Assembly (NCBI GenBank): GCA_029204225.1
Contig: CM055110.1
Coordinates: 21,819,265-21,883,264, forward strand
Direction of reading: 5' to 3'
From: Diphasiastrum complanatum
Taxonomy: Eukaryota; Streptophyta; Lycopodiopsida; Lycopodiales; Lycopodiaceae
DNA: 64,000 nt
The notes under the pieces were generated by a model, which was given only the letters and a program-made list of their open reading frames with translations, had not been told where the DNA came from and searched no databases. Numbering within the stretch: the first letter of the stretch is position 1; every line of letters begins with the position of its first letter. A program made the translations under genes and the position numbers. Below are positions 45,701 through 57,279 of the stretch, piece by piece.

Positions 45701-46641
45701 TAGGTCGTCCTTCTTGAAAGGAGTAGATGAGAAACTAGAGACCATAAGAGATCCCTCTCCATCACTTGCAATAGTGTCTTCCTTCTCATTGGTAATATTG
45801 GCTTGCTTGAGTTGATTCTTCTTTTTGAAGCAATTGGTGGCATAATGACCTTTCTTACCACAATAAAAGCACTTGATCTTCTTCTTCTTCTTGAGCTTGG
45901 ATGATGAAGCATTAGAGGAATCATCTTCCTCCTCATCTTTGTCTTTGGATTTGACTTTGTCCTTGCTTGAGGATTGTGGATGTTGGTTCTTGCTCCTTTC
46001 TTTGTGCTTATCCTTGGCAAAGAGAGCTTTGCCATCATTATGAGTGAGAGAAAGCTTGTCCATCCTCAAGAGCTTGTACTCTTGTCTTGATTCTTCTGAA
46101 ATTAGCACACTTTGGAGAGCCTCCAAACTTGGTAGCTCCTCCTTAATGGCATAGGATTGGACAAGGTTATCAAATTCACTTCTCAAGCCATTGAGAATGA
46201 CTTGAACTAGCTCATTTTGATTGATGGAATCACCAATGCAAGCAAGCTCTCTATGAATATCTTTTACTCTCAAAACATAACTAGATGCACTCTCATCACT
46301 CTTTTGGCTACTTTGAAAGATTGGATTCCTAAGAGTGAGAAGCCTAGTGGTATTCTTAGCCTCATAGATAGTCTTGAGACAATCCCAAGCTTCTTTGGCT
46401 GTTGTACAAGTACCTATCTCCCTCAATATCTCATTAGAGACATTCATCTTAATGTAGTGGAGAGCCATCCTAGCTCTCTTTTTGTATTTTTGAACCTCTT
46501 GAAGAACTTGTGGTTCTTCTTCAAGGCCAAGAACTATGTCCATCACGTCTTGAAGGATCAAGATGGACTCCATCCTGATTTTCAAATTGAATAATTTGAA
46601 GTGGTCAATCTTTCACTTGGTTCCAACAAGGATGAACCCAT
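42751..46641 (-). pseudogene. Copia-A gag-pol polyprotein, two lesions
   Basis: Gag starts at the ATG at 46641 (MGSSLLEPSERLTTSNYS). One base is missing near 46588 and the frame continues for 1025 codons to 43508. Approximate positions in that frame are: gag 1-190; zinc knuckle CFYCGKKGHYATNC near 240; protease WYIDSGASSHMC near 298; gag-pre-integrase LWHRRLGHPNYKS near 430; integrase from 488 with DVHFSS, FIDDYTRFTWIY, RSDGGGEYISNKF and the catalytic Glu in NGVAERKNRS (about 590). RT runs from 842 (CKWVFRIKFNHDG) with YVDD near 988 (LLIYVDDIILCG). At 43520 RT is joined out of frame to the RNase H frame (43521-42751), lacking roughly 35-40 codons that Copia-B still has there. RNase H (SLVGSLIWLTITRPDLSF, SKKQDTISLSSCEA, ADLLTKPLS) is intact. 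Confidence 0.95.
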
Positions 46642-47393
46642 TGAAGACATTTAAAGTGAAGAAAACTCAAATGATGAACAATAAATGTTGTTACACACTT
46701 TCAATAGGATCCAATGATTGAGTACTATCTCCTCCTATGAAAGATCTTACAACAATTTGTGAATTGATTCTCACTAGCTACTCAAATCTCTCTAAAACAA
46801 GATCTATTTTACATCAAATGATGGAGTATAGGCAAAGTTAGGATCTAACACTCTTAGCACGTGTGAAATACACTAAGAAACCAAATTTGACTCAAATACA
46901 ATGATATTGCATGAAACAAAATGGCTAAGATCTCAAAACAGTGCCTAGATCACATATAGATGAGATTGGCAAGCATACAACTGTGATTTTGGATCAACCA
47001 AGCAATCTCTTGACCAAACCAAATGTGTCCACCCAGGTCTAGGTACGCTACCTAACCCTCTTCAAAAGCTTATAACTTTTGATTGGCTCAACCAAATGGA
47101 ATGAAACTGATTGCAACAAAAACCAGACAAAAATAGCTTCAAAACAAGTTATCAAGCAAAATAAATGGATCAAACATGAGAGAGAACTTCCAAACTGAAA
47201 TTGGATGCTCCTCACACGTGTCTGAGCACCTAATTCCGTACAGTACCAGGTCAGACCCAATCAAAGTCCTTTTGATCTCTTTTGATCCAAGATTGAACAA
47301 GATAGCTAGGAAAATGGGCCTTGACAACTTCTAGCTCAAGATTGATGAAAATTTTTCACTTAGATGGATCAAAATGCATGGTAACCTTAGGTA
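46642..47393 (-). other. Untranslated leader of Copia-A
   Basis: About 750 bases between PBS and gag start with no long frame in sense. It contains GCACGTGTG at 46858 and CACACGTGTC at 47213, near-copies of the LTR palindrome. Copia-B's leader has the equivalent pair at 63412 and 63754, at almost the same spacing. Confidence 0.7.
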
Positions 47394-47406
47394 GGCTCTG
47401 ATACCA
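47394..47406 (-). promoter_or_regulatory. Primer-binding site of Copia-A
   Basis: Minus-strand TGGTATCAGAGCC directly after the 5' LTR, complementary to the initiator tRNA-Met 3' end. Confidence 0.93.
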
Positions 47407-48140
47407 TGTTGAATTTCACACGTGTGGATTGTCCACTACATGTACTTGTGATCTCCTAAGGTGTGTAGATGCACCAAGATCAAGACTAGATTGAGATTCA
47501 AGATCAATCTTGAATCCTATGGCAAAAACACACTACTACATGCATTCAATCACTTCCAGCTCTCACTCACACGTGTGGGAAGTATTCAAAAAATAATCTA
47601 AGTAAAAACAAGCTGCTCTCCTCGGGTAGAGAGAGAAAATGCATCATGAGCTCTCGGGTAGAGAGAGAAAGCTAGAAATCCAATAACTCACAAAATCCAT
47701 GAAATCACCAAATCAATTAACTTCAAAATGAGTACAATGATACTAGTAGGTCCACGAGCTACCACTATGCTTAACTATGATTGGACCATATTTTGTCACC
47801 TCTTGATCCTATTGGATCATTGATCTATGCACCTCTTAATTTTATTGGACTATATTCAAGCACACCTCAATTTCCTATTGGACCTCACAAGGTTCCACCT
47901 CTAAATCCTATTGGACCTCTTGGAATTCATCAAACAAAAATTTTACACTTGTCTACACTCTAATTAGCAAGTGTTTAGCCTCTTACTCTATTTTGGCTCA
48001 ATAGTGGCATTACAAATGGAAATGCATAATTTTCCATCTATGCCAAATTAATTCCTATCAACATCCTACACCTAGATGCTTGATGTAAAAAACATAAGAC
48101 CCCTATATCTAACATAGATAATCTTTTTCAATTCTTCACA
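47407..48140 (-). repeat. 5' LTR of Copia-A
   Basis: 734 bp with the same termini and motifs as the 3' LTR. CCAAT boxes (plus-strand ATTGG) are at 47780, 47811, 47844, 47877 and 47910. CACACGTGTG is at 47417-47426 and 47568-47577. It is followed by AAACC, the target duplication. Confidence 0.95.
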
Positions 48141-48400
48141 AAACCGACGCATAGTCAAAAACAATTATCAAATCCATAAATGAAGAAAAAGATTTTTAGT
48201 AAGTATTGCAAGTGCACTAATCATGAGATCCAAGATTGCAAGGTAGTCAAAGCAAAGAATGCCATCAAGTAACATGATCAACAGGCGAATTCAGTCACAG
48301 CGCCTCCCGACATCGACATGGACGAAGGAGCATTTATGGTTGATGGATCAACTTTGCTCGAGTGCTCCGGCATCATCGTTGTGGTCGTGTTTCTTCTGCA
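48141..48400 (+). pseudogene. Copia-G gag, second part with zinc-knuckle remnant
   Basis: This resumes Copia-G after the Copia-A insertion. It encodes FSKYCKCTNHEIQDCKVVKA (a CX2C...H...C-like knuckle, partly degraded) and DMDEGAFMVDGSTL, which in copia elements precedes the protease. The protease DSG motif is not reached, as unrelated minus-strand sequence starts by about 48400. Confidence 0.75.
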
Positions 48401-48960
48401 CTAATATGCCTGAGTCGAGTTTATAGGATGTATTTCAAATGAGGTCCATTTGTTGTTTTGACAGGAGAAGTTTCTCTTGGACTTTGTCAACGCTTTCCTA
48501 AAGTGCTGACATCTTCTTGTCTTCCAAATTTGTCAACAACTCCACGTCTCTCAATTGCAGATCCTGCTTTGCCATCTTGAGCTCATCCGTCCATTGTGCA
48601 AGCTGGTACCAATGTAGATGGTATGAGGTCTCGGCATGCCACTTCAAGGTCTCTCTAACTATCTTGGGCAAGTTGTCATAGGTTGTAAGAGTTGGGAATT
48701 CAGAAGGAAGACGATGGTAGGTAGGAAAAGAGAACTGAGAGGTTGTGGAATGAGTTGGAAGTGGAACAATTAGTTGTATTTTTACATCAGTAGCAATGGA
48801 GGTGGTAGGAATGGTGGTTGTGGTAAGAGAGACGGTGATAGAGGCGGTATTAACAATGGTGGTGGTGAGACTGGTGCAACGAGCCCTGAAACAGTCTCCA
48901 CCTCCTCATCTACAAGGTTGCCTTCATCGAAGTATGGTCTGAATTCGACTCGGCCATTTT
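48400..48960 (-). pseudogene. Gypsy-type gag N-terminus
   Basis: Minus-strand translation from about 48720 reads FPTYHRLPSEFPTLTTYDNL, then KIVRETLKWHAETSYHLHWY, then QLAQWTDELKMAKQDLQLRD, an alpha-helical, coiled-coil-like stretch. Upstream (48960-48770) is a Val/Pro/Ser/His-rich low-complexity lead. The layout resembles the N-terminal gag region of gypsy elements, but I rely on general resemblance only. It could be the gag start of Gypsy-4. Confidence 0.45.
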
Positions 48961-49039
48961 TTAAAAAAATTTAATTTTTTTTGGAAGCTCTCTGGAATGG
49001 TGTCGGATGAAAACTGGCAACTACAGTGGTAGATGCAAA

Positions 49040-49800
49040 ACATTGGGGACAGTGGCAAATGCAATCTGGCGGATGCAATGGCGAATGAAAACTCATCGCA
49101 TGCAAAAAGGTGAATGCAAACTCGTCGGATGCAGAAGTATAAATAGATGGAAACTCGGTGGTTGCAAAAAAGGAGATCGCGGATGGAAACTAAAAAGTGG
49201 TAGTTAACAACTGGCGGATGCAAATGCCAACAAATGAAACAAAAAAAGTGGTGGATGCAAATCAACAAAGCTGTCGGATGGAAAAAGACAACAAAAAACA
49301 CAGACGCAGAAGGCAATGGAGGGAGGCTAGAGTTATGAAGCAACTAAAAGGGTGAAAAAAAACAGAAAGATAGAGATTGTAAAAACCAAAAACTGATAAG
49401 TTTCAAAAGATGATAGGGTATGCAAGTAGGGAGAGAAAGACGTGTATAAAAGCAACGGAGAATGGATCAAGTGGAAGAAAGATTGGACGTGGTCATAATG
49501 CAACAAAGAGCGGTTGAATCGAATAAAAAAAATTTGTCAAAAATTGTCAATCAGTCATGAATTCATCCAAAAATTGTGTGAAGTAAGAATGAACTGGGCG
49601 GTCAACCTATTTATATTAAAAAAAAAATTCAGGTCAGGCATCGGATACAAATTTCATCGAATGCAGATTGAGACGAGCAGTTGGCGAATGCAAATCGTCG
49701 GATGCATCTTGTCAGATGCAAGTTGGCAGATGTAATTGCGTCGGATGCAATCTGGCGGATGCAATCTGGTGGATGCAATCTCGTTGGATGCATATTAGAA
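49040..49800 (+). repeat. Degenerate repeats of TGGCGGATGCAA
   Basis: A 12-18 base unit with core CGGATGCAA(A/T)CT recurs about twenty times, densest at 49660-49790 (for example TCGGATGCATCTTGTCAGATGCAAGTTGGC in three steps). GGATGCAA is also scattered at 49050-49290. The frames that open here on both strands are repeat artefacts. Confidence 0.75.
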
Positions 49801-49949
49801 CTTATTTTTGGATGGACTGTAGGATGCAAATATTTTTGAATAAGTGTAAAACCAATGGGTTTACATAAATTGTGGAAAGAAATATACATAGAAGGAAAAA
49901 ACAAAAAAAGTATAAGGTAAAATATCATAGAAAGATATTTCTACATAGG
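49801..49949. other. Short spacer between repeat and Gypsy-4
   Basis: No gene. A-rich sequence. Confidence 0.3.
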
Positions 49950-51070
49950 ACTTACCGAAAAATTATCCTCGTAGTACCTCCATAGTTGGCTACCATTGAC
50001 TAATGTGTCAAGGGGTATGACTTCTAGGGTCTCTAATTGGACTGCACCATTGGTGAAAATTTTCTTGACAACATAGGGGCCTTGGCTACGGAATTTCAAT
50101 TTCCTGGGATGGACCTTGGAAGATGTATAAAGTAAAACTTTATCACCATCATGAATATCCTTAGCCCTGACATGACAATCATGCCAAGCCTTCTGCCATC
50201 ATTTCTGAACTACCTGTGCATGATAAGATATAGGACGTGTTTCACACAGTTTTGTCAATGTAAAGATTCGATTTTGAAGTTGGTGCTGGTAAGCACTATC
50301 GTCACACAAGTCAGTGGCATATGCTAATATGACGCATGGAGAAGGAATTAAAATCTCTATAGACATATCAGCCTCTTGGCCATATACCAGCTCAAATGGT
50401 ATTTTCCAACTTGTGGCTCGCTTTGGCGTTGTTCGATGTGCCCAGATAGCAAAAATTAATTTCATTTCCCAATCTGATCGACTTGTTTTTACTATCTTGG
50501 TCAAGACTTTACAAATCATTTTATTCGTAGATCTATAGGGGGTGCTCTTTCGGTGTATAACGAAGTAATGAGTCAGTAAACTATTGATTACTTCATTAAG
50601 GAAGTGAGAACCTCGATCACTAACAAGCTCTGTTGGACAGCCAAATCTAGTAATAATGTTTTCATTCAGGAAGTGTGCTACAGATTTTGCATCTACTTTG
50701 CGCGTTGCTCTAGCTTCTATCCATTTGGTTGCATAATCGGTGGCAATCAAGATATATCGTGATTGGGTGCCATGTGCTGCTGGACTAATAGGTCCAACAA
50801 AATCGATACCTCGTTTGTGAAATGCTTGACTTTCAAGTATTGGAGTAAGAAAATTGTGGTCGGCTTTTTTGATATTCTTTGTGCATTGGCATCTGTCGCA
50901 TAAGTGTCTTTGAAAAGGGTTGGCCACCAAAATCCTGCCAGAAGATTTGCCCTAGTAGTAGCATCGGAGGAGAAATGTCCGCCCCCAATACCTTCGTGTG
51001 TCAAGGCAATGATCTATCGAACTTCAGATTCGTGGGCACAACGTCATGTAATACCATCAACACCTAACAT
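49950..51070 (-). pseudogene. Gypsy-4 integrase
   Basis: On the minus strand the zinc-binding region starts near 51005 (HEGIGGGHFSSDATTR, GFWWPTLFKDTY), with a frame change near 50920 before CDRCQCTKNIKKAD. The core frame (50930-50199, 243 codons) has FHKRGIDFVGPISP, LIATDYATKWIEARATRKVD, FGCPTELVSDRGSHF and IWAHRTTPKRATSWKIPFEL, with the catalytic Asp residues present. The usual catalytic Glu region reads STNKMICKVL. After a stop at 50199 the C-terminal part continues to about 49950 (KVLLYTSSKVHPRKLKFRSQ, GPYVVKKIFTNGAVQLE). It is the same family as Gypsy-1. Confidence 0.88.
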
Positions 51071-51490
51071 TAGAGGAGTTCTAAATCCAAAAAAGATCCT
51101 TTGTAAAGATTCTTTTTATATTTTTTCTTAAATTTTTTTTACACATGGACCAATCAAAACACTCAAATTTGAAATCTACGTAACGTAACTTTTTGAGTCC
51201 ACATTTTGATTCCACACTAAAATGGCATAACTTTTTAGTGGTAAGTCCAAATTTAGCGGAGTTTGGTGCATTGGAAAGCGCTTAACAAGGGCTTTCCAAT
51301 GATTTCTTAGATGACATACTTTTGAGCTATGATTAAAATGTTATGGCAAGTCAAAAGTATTAGTGTTATAATATTTTAATAATTTAAAAGACAACTTGCA
51401 CGAATTCTTAAAGGGTCTTTTTGGAGCTCAAAACTCCCCTAATGCTTATATAATTGTCCCACAATAAGATGATATAAAGATTTCATAATA
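51071..51490. other. Unclassified ~420-bp insertion inside Gypsy-4
   Basis: The sequence between RNase H end and integrase start is not gypsy coding. It is AT-rich and has short repeated phrases (AAAATGGCATAACTTTTTAGTGG, CTTTCCAATG twice in inverted relation around 51270-51300). A small non-autonomous element is possible, but no clear TIR or target duplication was found. Confidence 0.35.
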
Positions 51491-52068
51491 AGCTTTATTT
51501 TTTGTGGTCTCGTCAACTAAGGATCGATTTCTCCAATGGCTAGATATCTAGTGATATCATCTGCCCATAACGGAGTCGCATCTATATAAAATAGACACGC
51601 ATCTAGTAACTCATCATTTATTGGCTCATTATCAGATGCCTCAGCATTAGGTAATTGTGAAAGATGATCAGCCAAAAAATGTTGCGACCCCTTCCAAATC
51701 ACAACTCAAAAGTTAAATTCTAAAAGAATCAACAGCCATCGTGCAATTCGTCCAGTTTTGCAAGGTTTATTCAATAGGTAAAGAAGAGCATGATGGTCAT
51801 TATAGAAAACAAAAATCTGGCCTAGCAAATAAGGCCGAAATTGTTGAACATCATAGACCATTGCTAGTTCTTCTCGATCTATTGTGGAATAGTTAACCTC
51901 AGCTGGAATAAGCTGACGGCTTATGAAACGGATTGAAAAATCCTTTTTGAATTCTCCAAGTTGCGTTAAAACAACACCAATAGCATACTTACTAGCGTTC
52001 GTATGCACATGGAACTCCTTATTATAATCGGGCACGTGAAGAATGGGTCCGGTGACTAAAGCCTGCTT
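51491..52068 (-). pseudogene. Gypsy-4 RNase H
   Basis: On the minus strand it begins KQALVTGPILHVPDYNKEFH (about 52068) and continues HTNASKYAIGVVLTQLGEF, TIDREELAMVYDVQQFRPYL and LLNKPCKTGRIARWLLIL. After a stop near 51704 comes SQHFLADHLSQLPNAEASDN. This is close to Gypsy-1 RNase H. Its upstream join to RT is broken by a plus-strand gag block. Confidence 0.88.
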
Positions 52069-52089
52069 CTCTACAGATTTCTGATTCTA

Positions 52090-53225
52090 CTTCCGAACCA
52101 AGTTCAGAATCAAAATCTTCTTCTTCAAAACCATTATCTGAGCGTAGTCTAGATTCTGATCCTCTCGAGTCCACCAAGTTCACCTAGTTCACTACCACCT
52201 AATAATATGGCTTACCCAGCGCCACCCACATCTACAAAAATCAGATATGATTTCTTTAAGGGATCATCATCTGAAGATGCGGATAGTTATTTGTCGTAGT
52301 TTGAATCCATTACCATAGCAAACAAAGAGCATACGGATGAGGACAAAGTTAGAATTTTGCCAAGTCTTCTGCAGAAGCAAGCTAGGATTTGGTACAGTCA
52401 ATTAGTACCGAAAACAATTAATACTTGGAACGCTTTAAAAGCAGCATTCCTTAAACCGTTTAGGGAGATAGGATATTCCACTAGATTGTTGGCTCGGCTT
52501 AATTCTGTTGAGAAAAAGCCGAAGGAATCACTTAGAAAGTATACTCGTAGACTTAAGAATTTAATAGGAAAGTTAGGAGCCCAGTATCTGGTTCCTATGC
52601 AAAATGAATGGTTCTTGAGTAGTTTGCCTAAGAAAATGGATCGTTATTGTCGACAGGGTTTGATGATTTCTTTGGACGATGTCATCGCCTCTGCCAAGAA
52701 TTACGAAACTTCTCGAATTTCTTGTAGACGGAGAAATGAAAGAAAAAGTAGTAAGAAGCATAAAGTGAACCGTACAGAAGAATCTGAATCATCTACTGAG
52801 TCTGAATCAGGATATGATTCAGCGGATGAGGAAGAATCTTCAGAGTATTCATCCTATTCTTCTTCATCAGAAGAAGAAATTTCTTATAGAAAATCCAAGA
52901 ATAGAAACTCAGATAGGAAGAAAAGAATGGAGATCTCCGAAAAGATGGATCCATTAAGAAAAAGTGTTGAGATGTTAGCAAAAGAAATGAGTGATTTAAA
53001 GGTCCAAATGTCTGATGTTAAAGCCAAGCGAAAGAAAGCGAAGCTTAACGCCAATGTTTGGTGTACCACTTGTGGGAAGGACGGTCAATCCCAGTTTACA
53101 GACTAACTATTTAGAAGAGAAATTATTCCTCTATCCGATTAATAATCATGAGGAGGTAGCTTATACTACAACTCCTACTAACCAAAAAACTTGGATAATG
53201 TGGGATCATGAGGCTCCACAATGTC
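52090..53225 (+). pseudogene. Gypsy gag block in opposite orientation inside Gypsy-4
   Basis: The plus-strand coding starts near 52210 (MAYPAPPTSTKIRYDFFKGS, SSEDADSYLS, then a stop). It continues for 249 codons (52357-53106) with LLQKQARIWYSQLVPKTINT, WNALKAAFLKPFREIGYSTR, WFLSSLPKKMDRYCRQGL, a Ser/Glu-rich acidic stretch with a following Arg/Lys-rich stretch, a coiled-coil-like KMDPLRKSVEMLAKEMSDL, and CTTCGKDG, the first half of a zinc knuckle. This is gypsy gag (capsid plus knuckle). It sits between minus-strand RT and minus-strand RNase H, so it was inverted or inserted there. Confidence 0.85.
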
Positions 53226-53800
53226 TTTTGTCCACCTTGGATCAATAACGATTTGATATACTAATTGTGCTTTATCAGCGTAGTGTATTATAAAAATTCG
53301 ATAATAACTTGTGTGGCCCATAAAGATATAAATTTCTTTCATTGTTCCTAGTAGAGACATTTCTAGAATCGCTTTGATCTTTTCGGGATCAGTGGCTATA
53401 CCATTTTGAGATATGATGTGGCCCAGCATGACACCATGGGTAACTCAAATTTGGCACTTTTCGGAATTTAATGAAATTCTGAACCTTCGACAGCGTATGA
53501 ACTTGTTCAAGGGCATCATTATGCTTATCTTGAGAGGAATGCACACCAAGATCATCGAGATAAATCTCTAGATTTTTGTGTGACAGATCCTTGAAAGCTC
53601 ATTGCATCACCCTTTGAAAAGTGGAGGGGGTGTTGCACAGACCAAATGGCATAACTTGATACACGAAGGTGCCAAACTCTGTAACAAACACTATTTTATA
53701 TCGATCTTCAGGAGCAATTTGGACTAAGAAATAGCCACTAAAGCCGTCTAGGAAGCTAAAAGCTTTTGCTCCTGCCAAATTCGACACTGTGACCAAACTT
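53226..53800 (-). pseudogene. Gypsy-4 reverse transcriptase
   Basis: On the minus strand, frame 53796-53599 has FSFLDGFSGYFLVQIAPEDR and MPFGLCNTPSTFQRVMQ. A stop follows, then IYLDDLGVHSSQDKHNDALE near 53560 (catalytic YLDD). Frame 53429-53240 then has MLGHIISQNGIATDPEKIKA and IVIDPRWT. The motifs match Gypsy-1 in the same order. The RT ends abruptly at DPRWTKD, where plus-strand gag starts. Confidence 0.88.
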
Positions 53801-53927
53801 CATTTTAAAGGTACTGTCGGGTTTTTTGCATTTTCTCTACCTTCAGAAAAAATGCGACACTGTGACCAAACTTTATTTTAAGGGCACTGTCAGGTTTTTC
53901 ACATTTTCTCGACCTTCGCTTTTCAAA
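53782..53927 (+). repeat. Two tandem 73-bp units
   Basis: CGACACTGTGACCAAACTT at 53782 recurs at 53855 and the sequences stay alike for about 70 bases (TTTTAA...GGTACTGTCGGGTTTTT versus GGGCACTGTCAGGTTTTT). The first copy overlaps the start of the Gypsy-4 RT frame. Confidence 0.8.
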
Positions 53928-56900
53928 AGCACCTTCGCGTTTTTCAGGTTTCTCCAATAGTGGCAAACTGATGTCACCAACTTATCATAAACCCTAAAAA
54001 CAGCTGGACCGCTAAATATTCCAAGGGTGGTTACCCACGTTGTACATATACAAAAACTGGCATAAATAGCATTCAATGCTCGTAAGATATTTTTGAAGAC
54101 ACTTGTAAATATATATTACTAGCTGAATCAAGAAATGTAAGTGTTGTTTTAAAATTATAATCAGAGTTTTTCTGTAGCCAACATTATCATGCTCAACAAG
54201 CTGAAGTTATTACTTCAAGTCATTGTACTCACTGTTGATATTAATCAGAGTGTAATTTTCTGTCTCACTACTGTATTGTTCATTTGTGCAATTTGTATAA
54301 AATATTCATCTTGAATATATTTGTTGCTAACTGTTGCATTTCCGATCCTACACGCCTACGCTCAAAGCTTCAAGCTTCCGCTACCGGTCATCCCCACATT
54401 TTATGACAGGAGAACCCCTGGCAACACAAGTGGGGGGGCTTGTCGAGAACTAGATATCAGACGTAGCTGAACCAAGACCCCCAAAACAAGAAGATAAATA
54501 GACTCCATGCTAGGGAGAGAGACAGAGAGAGAGGTAGGACTGGCCATCAGCACCACTAACATCAGCCTCATTAACAGAGATAGAGTGTCTGTATTATGCT
54601 AGCACAAAGTCAAAAAGAGCACAATCTATTTCATTAATGTCAATATTCCCAAATGTTGATAATGTCACTGTAGACTTTTGATGCATTCATCAGTGAATCA
54701 ATTAATCAGCACATTAAGAATCAATGATTTAGTGAATCATGAACACCTAGTATTCAATAAAATCTTGCTTTTGCAGTGCATAAAAAAATTTGGAAAAATT
54801 ATATTTGAATTTTTCACAAAAAAAAAATGGAGCTATATGACATTCATATTGCACCCAAAAAAAAAAAACGCATTTCTGGACAACATTCTTGAAAAATTTT
54901 AGGAACGCGTTCCGAAAGAACGACCCATGCATCTAGGATACATACATTTTGTGTGCGTGCGTGCGTGCGTGCGTGCGTGCGTGTGCGTGTGCGTGTGCGT
55001 GTGCGTGTGTATCTCCCTCTCTCTTTCTAGCCTTTTAGTAAGTTTTTCTTTCCAACTTTTTCTTTTTAATGTGACAATGTTTGTCCATTTTGTTTGTAAG
55101 TGAAAAAAATTGTGCTCCACTCTCACATCATGACAAGCACTTTCTTTGATGATGTTTTTCTCCTTCTAATCACTTTATTGGTTTATCTTAGTGCTAGATA
55201 AATACATCATAGGATGAATAGATAATCATAGGTGTTTTAATTTATTGTCACATAAGTGAGTTGGACATAGTGGTATGGCTTCTTCTTTTTGTTCTTGTAG
55301 TTATATCTTTTTTGAAATGACTCCAACCGATATGAGCTCAAATATATATCCTCACAAAAGAAAACTACAATTCATGATACCAACAACTTTATTGCAAAAA
55401 TCACCTCTAAATACTTGGTGAGAAACAATCCATGATACCAATAATTTTATTGCAAAAATCACGTCTAAATATTGTGAGAATCTAATAACACAAAAATTTG
55501 GAAATGCCATTGCACCATAGGTACAAAATGGCAACAATTTTGAGTAATTGTCTAGTTCAATTAGTTATATATTAGATTGGGTAGAACTTGAGTTGGTAAT
55601 TTTTTCTATGTAGTTAGTAAGATATCAACCTCATTATCTTTCATACTCACCATAGATACAAAATAAGATGTCATTCTTGAAATGAACCTGAGTGAATCCT
55701 ATTGTTTATCTAGTATTCACTTATGTATTTGCCACCCAGATAGACCACTTATTATCACGACCATAGCTGATGCCTTAGCCACAAAGCCTTCACTATGTGG
55801 CGCACATACATCTCAAAGTAAACTATCTTTTCCAGTTCAAGTTTGTTGATTTAGTCTGATCATCATCTAATATCATCATATTGTATTCAAATAGTAGTCA
55901 GGTTTTTTCTTGAGTTCAATGAGAGTATCATGTATTTTATTGAAAGATTTCTCATTGTTTTTTCAAGTAAAAGTCCAAATACACAATCAGATATACTTGT
56001 TGATAATCATTGTAAACATATCAACAAAAAAATATAGGCAAAAGAGTCATGAAATAAAAATGAATACACCTATCAAAGTCTAAAATACTAGTATTTGTGC
56101 ATGGCTATGATATACTTCAGCATTTTTCTCAAAATATAGTTTACATATCATTTCTTGTTTAAAATTGATGTTCTGGATCTCACAATTATGGAAATTAATT
56201 ATACAAGTTCTTTTTATAGAATGAAAGGATGTTAAATAATGTCTTGCACAACTTTCATTGTAGTGATTCCTTTGACATATTGATTAATTCACAAGAATCA
56301 TTTTTAGGTGATGTAGACAACTTATTGCAATAGATTCATGATCATGAAACAAAAGGATATAGTGTAGGTTATTACAAGCATGCATAGATAAATGATTTCA
56401 CAATTAAATATTCAAAAAGCCCACCCCATTCTTATAATCAATGTGCAACTTTGTACATGAATTTTGGTAGCATGATCAAAATCTCACAAATTTCTATATA
56501 TCATCCACTTGATAGACATCTAAAATCTATTCTAATGCATGCATTGTAGTTACAATAATTAAACATCAAACAATGTTTTATGGCAATTATCGAAAATGCT
56601 TTCATTGTACAAATTTTTATTTACTATGAATTTTACATCTATTGTAGGAGAAAAAGAACTCTTGGGTTTGACAAATGCGTTGGCTTGATAGATGGGCTTC
56701 TCATTTGAACATGTGCTACACAAAATTTGACTCATTAACAATCTATCCATAATTATCTTTGCACTACTCTCAAACCATAAGCTACTGACAAGATGTTGAT
56801 GCACATATGTTAGCAATTTTATGGATAATACACTTTAGAATGCATAAGAGTTCAAATTTCATTGTTTTCCAAACTATATTGAATTGCACATAAATAAGCA

Positions 56901-57156
56901 TTCAAATATTTTAACCTTTTTTGGAAATTTTCACAACATAAGCATGAAAGTTTATAGCTCAAAAAGTAAGTTGATAGAATTTCATGCCAACCACTTGTGA
57001 AAAAGGTAGATCAAATTTTTACCCATATTTTTTTATTGTAGTCCAAAGGCTCAAATTTATTTTTTTCAGGTTGATTATTATCATAATAAGAATAATCTTT
57101 GAAGTAAATGAAACTTTAAGTATCGATATGCAATAGCAAATATACTCAATATTATA
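53928..57156. other. Long AT-rich stretch without recognised genes
   Basis: No coding region that I can support over about 3.2 kb. Near 54340-54440 the phrases CTTCCGCTACCGGTCATCCCC and ACAGGAGAACCCC look like a retroelement LTR/leader junction, but I could not place a PBS. A GTGC/GTGTGC microsatellite lies at 54953-55008 and poly-A runs near 54820-54870. A 37-bp phrase with ATTTTATTGCAAAAATCAC occurs twice (about 55388 and 55445). Confidence 0.4.
54953..55008. repeat. (GTGC)n(GTGTGC)n microsatellite
   Basis: GTGC units, then GTGTGC units, then GTGT, in order over about 56 bases. Confidence 0.93.
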
Positions 57157-57279
57157 CTAATTTTAGATGGCAAAGTTCACAAAGCTGAATTATTTCTATA
57201 GCGCACGCACGCGCGCGCGCACACACACATACTAATTTTAGATGGTAAAGTTTACAAAGCTGAATTATTTCTATAGCTA

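Larger units (their letters stand above)
41997..48140 (-). mobile_element. Copia-A, nearly complete Ty1/copia retrotransposon
   Basis: Structure on the minus strand: 5' LTR (48140-47407), PBS (47406-47394), leader, gag-pol, PPT (42740-42733), 3' LTR (42732-41997). Target duplication AAACC lies on both sides (41992-41996 and 48141-48145) inside the gag of Copia-G. By hand comparison the two LTRs differ at about 13 positions plus two small indels over about 734 bp (about 1.8%), so the insertion is young. Two lesions keep it from autonomy: a one-base loss near 46588 in gag and a deletion at 43520 in RT. A solo LTR of the same family lies at 10529-11260. Confidence 0.95.

Noticed and set aside
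45619-46038. 139-codon minus-strand frame inside Copia-A
   Set aside because: It overlaps the gag-pol frame in another phase; the Arg/Lys-rich content mirrors the real coding sequence.
53990-54440. Possible gypsy LTR with TATA-like phrase and leader
   Set aside because: No PBS that I recognise follows the candidate end and no second copy exists in the window.
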